Assembly: GCA_013396755.1 (NCBI GenBank)
Contig: VWZF01001684.1
Span: 398,624-462,623 of the forward strand
Origin: Sclerurus mexicanus
Lineage: Eukaryota; Chordata; Aves; Passeriformes; Furnariidae
Direction: 5' to 3'
Length of the DNA stretch: 64,000 nucleotides
The notes beneath the pieces are model-generated. The model made no database searches and was not told where the DNA came from. It worked only from the letters and a program-made list of their open reading frames with translations. This document shows, piece after piece, positions 59,101-64,000 of the stretch. Both the position numbers and the translations under genes were made by a program. The first letter of the stretch is position 1, and each line of letters begins with the position of its first letter.

Positions 59101-62100
59101 TGACCACCACGATTCCCCGACAGGGCACCCAAATTCTGCCTTCCCAGCACACCTCACTGTATCTGCTCCTCACACTCTTGTGGTTTCCTGCTCCTTCCAG
59201 AACAAGAGGGTAAGGGTTTTCATGCACAAAGCAGAGCATTAGTTTCTGGGTGGTATCTTGAGCTCTCATCTCCAAAAGTAGCCAAAGAAAGCTGACTGTG
59301 CCTTTTGCAGGAGTTTCCATTGAAAGGAAACCTGCATAAATATCTGCATAACAGAAATTAAGTGGAGACCAAAGATCCCACTTGAATTTACAAAGTATTT
59401 CTGCCCATCTACATACTGTGTTTGTGGAAAAAAATAGTCAAAGAAACCAATTTTGTAGCTGTAAAGAAGTTTGTGCATTTTTAAAAGTAGCAGCTATTTC
59501 AGTTTTTCTTACCACCTTCTCTTACCTGTAAAAGCAAAATCAAAAGAATAAACCCATCCAGATCTAATACCACTTCAAAGCTTTTTAGACAGTGGAGACT
59601 CATAGTTCACAGGGAGAGATACCAAAGATGTTCCCAGTGTACAGATGTAGTAAACTCTGTAGCTGGCTGATCCAGGAGACTCAGCCATGGTACTGGCAGA
59701 GACACTTGCCTGAAGTACAAGGAGCTACTACACTTCATTAGTATTCATTATGGTCCACACCCACCTATAAGGAGCCTGCAGAGAGGCTGTTGCAATTCTG
59801 AAATTGGTAGTGAGACCTGATTCACATCCGGATACTTTTACTGCCTCAAGTCTTTCAAACTTACCTGGCCCACCGAGTGAAACTGCAGGTCCCAGGAGGA
59901 AGCTCTTGCTGCAAGAAAAACTTAATTCCAGCTGTCTTTTCCCCAGTGTTAGACACTTAAGATTCAGCTGGACAAGATGCTACTACTACTAATTCACTTT
60001 CCCCAACAGTGGGCAACATCAGTGCTCTCAGGGTGCAAAAAGCCCATTAGGAAGCACATCTGAAATAATGACAATGTTCCTTCAGAAATTCATGTCATTT
60101 AACTGCTGGATTTTTTAAAAACTAGAACTCAGTCCTTTCACACATCTTAATTACACATGATATTGTTTCTGCCTCCTGAATATGCAGCTTTAAGCTTCAA
60201 CGTCAACACAAACATTGGTCCAGCTATGCAATTACAGCACTTTTGCTTTTGCAAATATTCCCATGACCTACATCACAAAAAAAAAAACCTCTGGCAGGTG
60301 ACCCAGTTACTACAGACTTGGTCAGTTCAGGACTTCACACTTGCAACACAGTTAAAACCTTATTTGCAAAACAGCACTGCTGTAACTGGTCAAGTGGAAA
60401 CCATGTGACCTGACATGTTTTTAATTGTAATGTAGACAGAAGTTTTAATTTACATAGCCTAGGACTAACATCTACTTCTGTTCTGATGCCAGAGGACACC
60501 AGAAATGTAGGAAGTGAACAAAAAATAAAAAGAAAGGCAGCTGCTTGGATAATTTACTCAGACAATTACTGTCTCATCATTACCATCCCTGCTTGGAAGA
60601 ATGTTTACTAGTGCCCCTAGAAGAAGAATGGAAAAATAAAATTAAACTTATAGCTGAACGGAACCACAGAATAAATTATATTTAGCATAGCAATTACAGT
60701 TTCTCCCAGACTATATGCATTATGAACAACCTATATTTGTGTGGTCAACAACCCTGCCTCATAAACATCCCTGTAATTAATTTGAAATAACAAAAACCTG
60801 GGGTAAATAAATATAGTGTTATTTTTGCTCCCTTAAACAGAATGTTTGGCTCCTTAACTATACACAGACAGTTGATTCACCACAACTGATGAAGCAGAAG
60901 TCTCCAGACAGGAAAGAAGAAAAGGACTCGGGTGTGCCACAGATGAAGGTGGTGACAAGAAGATCCTAAAACGATAAAGAACCAAATTGATTATGGTTAT
61001 TAAAAACAATACACAGCAAAGTAGCCACTGCTTAAGAAAAGGCTACTAAAGAATTGTTTTTTCCCCACTCTTTAATAGCAATCATAGCCATTCTGTGCTC
61101 TAGCAATCCTGTTCACTTGTCTTTTGCAATATCCTCCCCTTCCCAAGTCTCTAACCCACAATTCTTTCAATTTTTGCACAAGATTCTGGCTGTCTCCCAA
61201 CGCAGAGCTTCCCAATGCTGTGTGTACAGCATTGCTTTGTGAACAGATGTTTGGGATCTTCATAAATTCCAGTCCTGGCTCAGTGAGATGGAGGGCAGCC
61301 ACAATTCTGTGGTTCCCTTTACGAGAGCGTTCCCATCTTGGCTCACAACTCCCTCAAGCAGAGACTGACCAACAGCTTTATTTGGGAAATCTGGGAAAAT
61401 TCACGCTGAAGGGAAGGGCTGTGTCAACTTCCCTCAACTGACTGTTTCTTCCACCCTTATTTGAGGGGCTTTAAGCAGCTTGTGAGGCAACAGCACATTG
61501 CTGGGTGCTGGAGGGGTGCTCTTTGGGTGTGTTCCCTGCACCAAACAAGCTTCAATTCCAGGAATCAGTTTATTAAATTTGGGGTCAGGCAGCAACACAT
61601 TCATAGCAGTATAGCTGGGAGCCAAGAACCCAATCACACAGCTCAATTACAGGCAAGGCTTCCACTTGGGTTGACTGTAATTTTGTCTGAGTGATAAAAG
61701 TCCATAGCCCTGCAAAGAGAACATTCATTTAGGTATCGTCAGGGAGGTGCTTTGAGCAACTTGCTGTAAACTCTGTCATTCATTCAGAAAAACGTAATAG
61801 TGTTCACACACATAGCATCCATCATTTGTTTTAATAAGGACATACCCTTAGTGTCCACTCATTTTCTGTAGAGATGTGTAGTAACTCCCTGGAAAATACA
61901 TCACCTTTTCTTTTCGTGCAGTTCTATTTTCAGGAATTATTGGGATTCCTCCCTGTCAGCCTCACTCACTCCCATAATAGTAAGACATCAGAACTTACCT
62001 GCCAGCGCTTAGTAAGGTGTTAACTTGGATCTGACAGTTCCATGGCACTGCCTTGTTGTGCTAAAAATCTTACTGAGTTTTTTGGTGGAGAAACAAAAAT

Positions 62101-62379
62101 AAGCAGGGAACAAACTTGGTTATTTTTTTCTTTCTTCTTAAGTCAAGGTCTGAAAGGAAAAGTTGTTTAATTTGCGAACTTATAAAAAAGCAAGAAGAAT
62201 AGAGGGCTAACACAATTACAGTGGCTTCAAAAAACCCGAAACAGTAGTTGGTGTGTTATAGTGTCTAGAAATAGTTACCAGAGTCCTTATAATAGTCCTT
62301 AGTCAGATACTGTAACTTATGCACTGGGAATCCCCACTGCAGACACAGACAACCTGACTCTAAAGAAAAAGGGTCAAAC
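56181..62379. other. Intergenic DNA
   Basis: Mostly AT-rich. The block 58838-59320 is richer in GC and has a 160-codon open frame on the - strand with no recognisable domain. No CR1, tRNA or conserved exon was found in the rest. Confidence 0.5.
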
Positions 62380-62550
62380 AACACAATCTCACCCATTCAG
62401 GGAACTTGGCTTGTTTCTGGTATTAGCCACAGACTTTCTGTCTGACCCTTCGTCAATCTCTAAGCCTTAGATTCCTCATCTGTTAAAGCAGACATGCTTT
62501 AAAAATAAACTTCTCAGAAAAATTATAAAGACTTATTAAGCGTTAAAGAT
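62380..62550 (+). repeat. Possible MIR-like SINE remnant
   Basis: GACCCTTCGTCAATCTCTAA followed by CTTAGATTCCTCATCTGTTA resembles the MIR segment reading TGACC..CTTAACCTC..CTCAGTTTCCTCATCTGTAA, with a plausible tail to about 62545. Diverged. Confidence 0.45.
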
Positions 62551-64000
62551 TTTTACAAGATGTAAGGGAACAGCTTGGAAAAAGAGCAGGATACTTAATG
62601 CCAAAACTTAGTAAGGAAATTTTGGTGGGCCCTTTGGTTGATCCTCTGCCTAATTATTTCAGTAAGAAGCCACCTTAAACATCAGTGTTTGTGGCATCCA
62701 TTACTTCACAAGCAGAGGATCGTCCCATGTTCAGTTTGTCAACAAAACCTCTTCTTAATAAGTAGCTGAAAACCAAAACAATCTGAGCTAATGGAACAGT
62801 TACTGAGAAGAGACTGAAGTTCACATACAAGCAGGAGCTGATGAAATCAGGTCTTGCTTAGAAGTCACTGAGAACCTGTGGTTAGTTTCTATTCTGTAGC
62901 CTTCAACTTTTCTAAGTAGTGGCTTTGCTTTTGTTTGACGTTTGCAGACCTTTGCACGAGGACACACAAAAATGCAGCAGGGTTTCCCCAGTGACATCAT
63001 AACCACTGAAATCAGGAGTGACCTTTAAGGCTGAACAAGATTTGGGTTTAAGCATACAAACCTCTGTCTGAGCTCGAGTTGAGCTGGACAATCCATCTCA
63101 GCTGACTTGTTACTGAAAGGTGAACTCAAAACAACTGGAAATAAGCAGAGCCTGGAGAAAATTGAGATACCATCTCTGATGAATTTTTCCCAAATGAAGT
63201 GACAACATGTATGAATGGGAGAGAAAATTAACAGGCTGTTGATGGCTCATTTCTGTAAGAGGAATGTTATTTAGTAAACTGATTGATAATTTTACAGGCA
63301 CGGACCAAACATTTATCCTGAACTACAGAACAGCAAACATTTCTGTCCTTGCACAACTTACCATTTGGTGTAAGCCAGGATTTATTTAGTGGGTGAACAG
63401 GGGAACAAGAGCAGGGGATTCCCTGGCCTTCTCATTCCTTGTACTTCGCTTTTGCAACATCGTCATTTTCCTCAACATATGATTCCCAGCGGTATGTTTT
63501 TGTCTTGTCCCATTTGATTTGAACTAAAATTACTGCAAGCAATCACTCCACAGAAAACACATGTTCTTATTGTTCAAGATCCAACAAACTGGGCATTTCA
63601 TTTTTTTTGTAAATGCTTTTAACAAAAGCTACACTGGGTTGCTTTACTCTCCCAACAGCTGTTATCCCACACAGCAGAAAGAGAACAGTATTAGTTAAAG
63701 ACCTGTAAAAACACTCTGAGTGGAGAAAATGACATATGCTATACCATCCACACAAAACCAGAAGTGAATGTGATGACCAGTTACAATTCTTGCAGTAAAT
63801 ACTTAAAAACTTCTGGTTTCATAAATGCAATTCAGAATCAGGACCGACTTTCAGTTTCCTGGCAGTCAAATGCCTATTTCATTTGGGAGAGCAGCAAATA
63901 AATCAACTTAAAAATAACCTGTACTTCCTTAGCTTACTTAATAGAAATCTCTGTTGTATTGCTCACTAGGACAGGGTTATGTCCTCCTGAAGGAGTGGAA
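62551..64000. other. Intergenic DNA at the right edge
   Basis: AT-rich sequence without recognised genes or repeats. In mammals PAPOLG lies upstream of REL, but no PAPOLG exon is visible by here. Confidence 0.5.

Overview
The window is vertebrate nuclear DNA, almost certainly from a bird. It holds spliced genes with GT-AG introns, CpG-rich promoters, AT-rich intergenic DNA and 3' ends of CR1 retroposons, which are the typical avian repeat. Introns are short for the genes concerned: PUS10 coding exons cover 18 kb.

Two protein-coding genes are present and both can be rebuilt exon by exon with an unbroken reading frame. PUS10 (tRNA pseudouridine synthase 10) lies on the + strand: a non-coding first exon at the left edge, then 17 coding exons from 1372 to 19576 encoding 533 residues. 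REL (the NF-kappaB subunit c-Rel) lies on the - strand: 10 coding exons from 51354 down to 23797 encoding 559 residues. They are tail to tail with 4.2 kb between stop codons. From memory, mammals have the same REL/PUS10 neighbourhood, so this is conserved synteny. The genes are neighbours but have no known shared pathway.

Layout: 1-590, PUS10 CpG promoter and exon 1, present twice as a perfect 285-bp copy around a single N (probably an assembly fault); 591-19576, PUS10 body, including one U12-type intron; 19577-23796, the two 3' UTRs and the gap between them; 23797-51354, REL body, including a 10.4-kb intron 4 with CR1 copies and a CpG-rich patch, and an AT-rich candidate enhancer in intron 3; 51355-51720, REL CpG promoter with a perfect NF-kappaB palindrome and GC box; 51721-64000, upstream intergenic DNA with one CR1 and old SINE-like pieces and no recognisable gene.

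I see no operon, CRISPR array, intact transposon, viral gene or tRNA/rRNA gene. I do not see a wholly new system. The points most worth a second look are the in-frame upstream ATG of PUS10 in exon 1, the U12 intron inside its catalytic domain, the kappaB site at the REL promoter, the shortened REL transactivation exon, and the promoter duplication beside the N.
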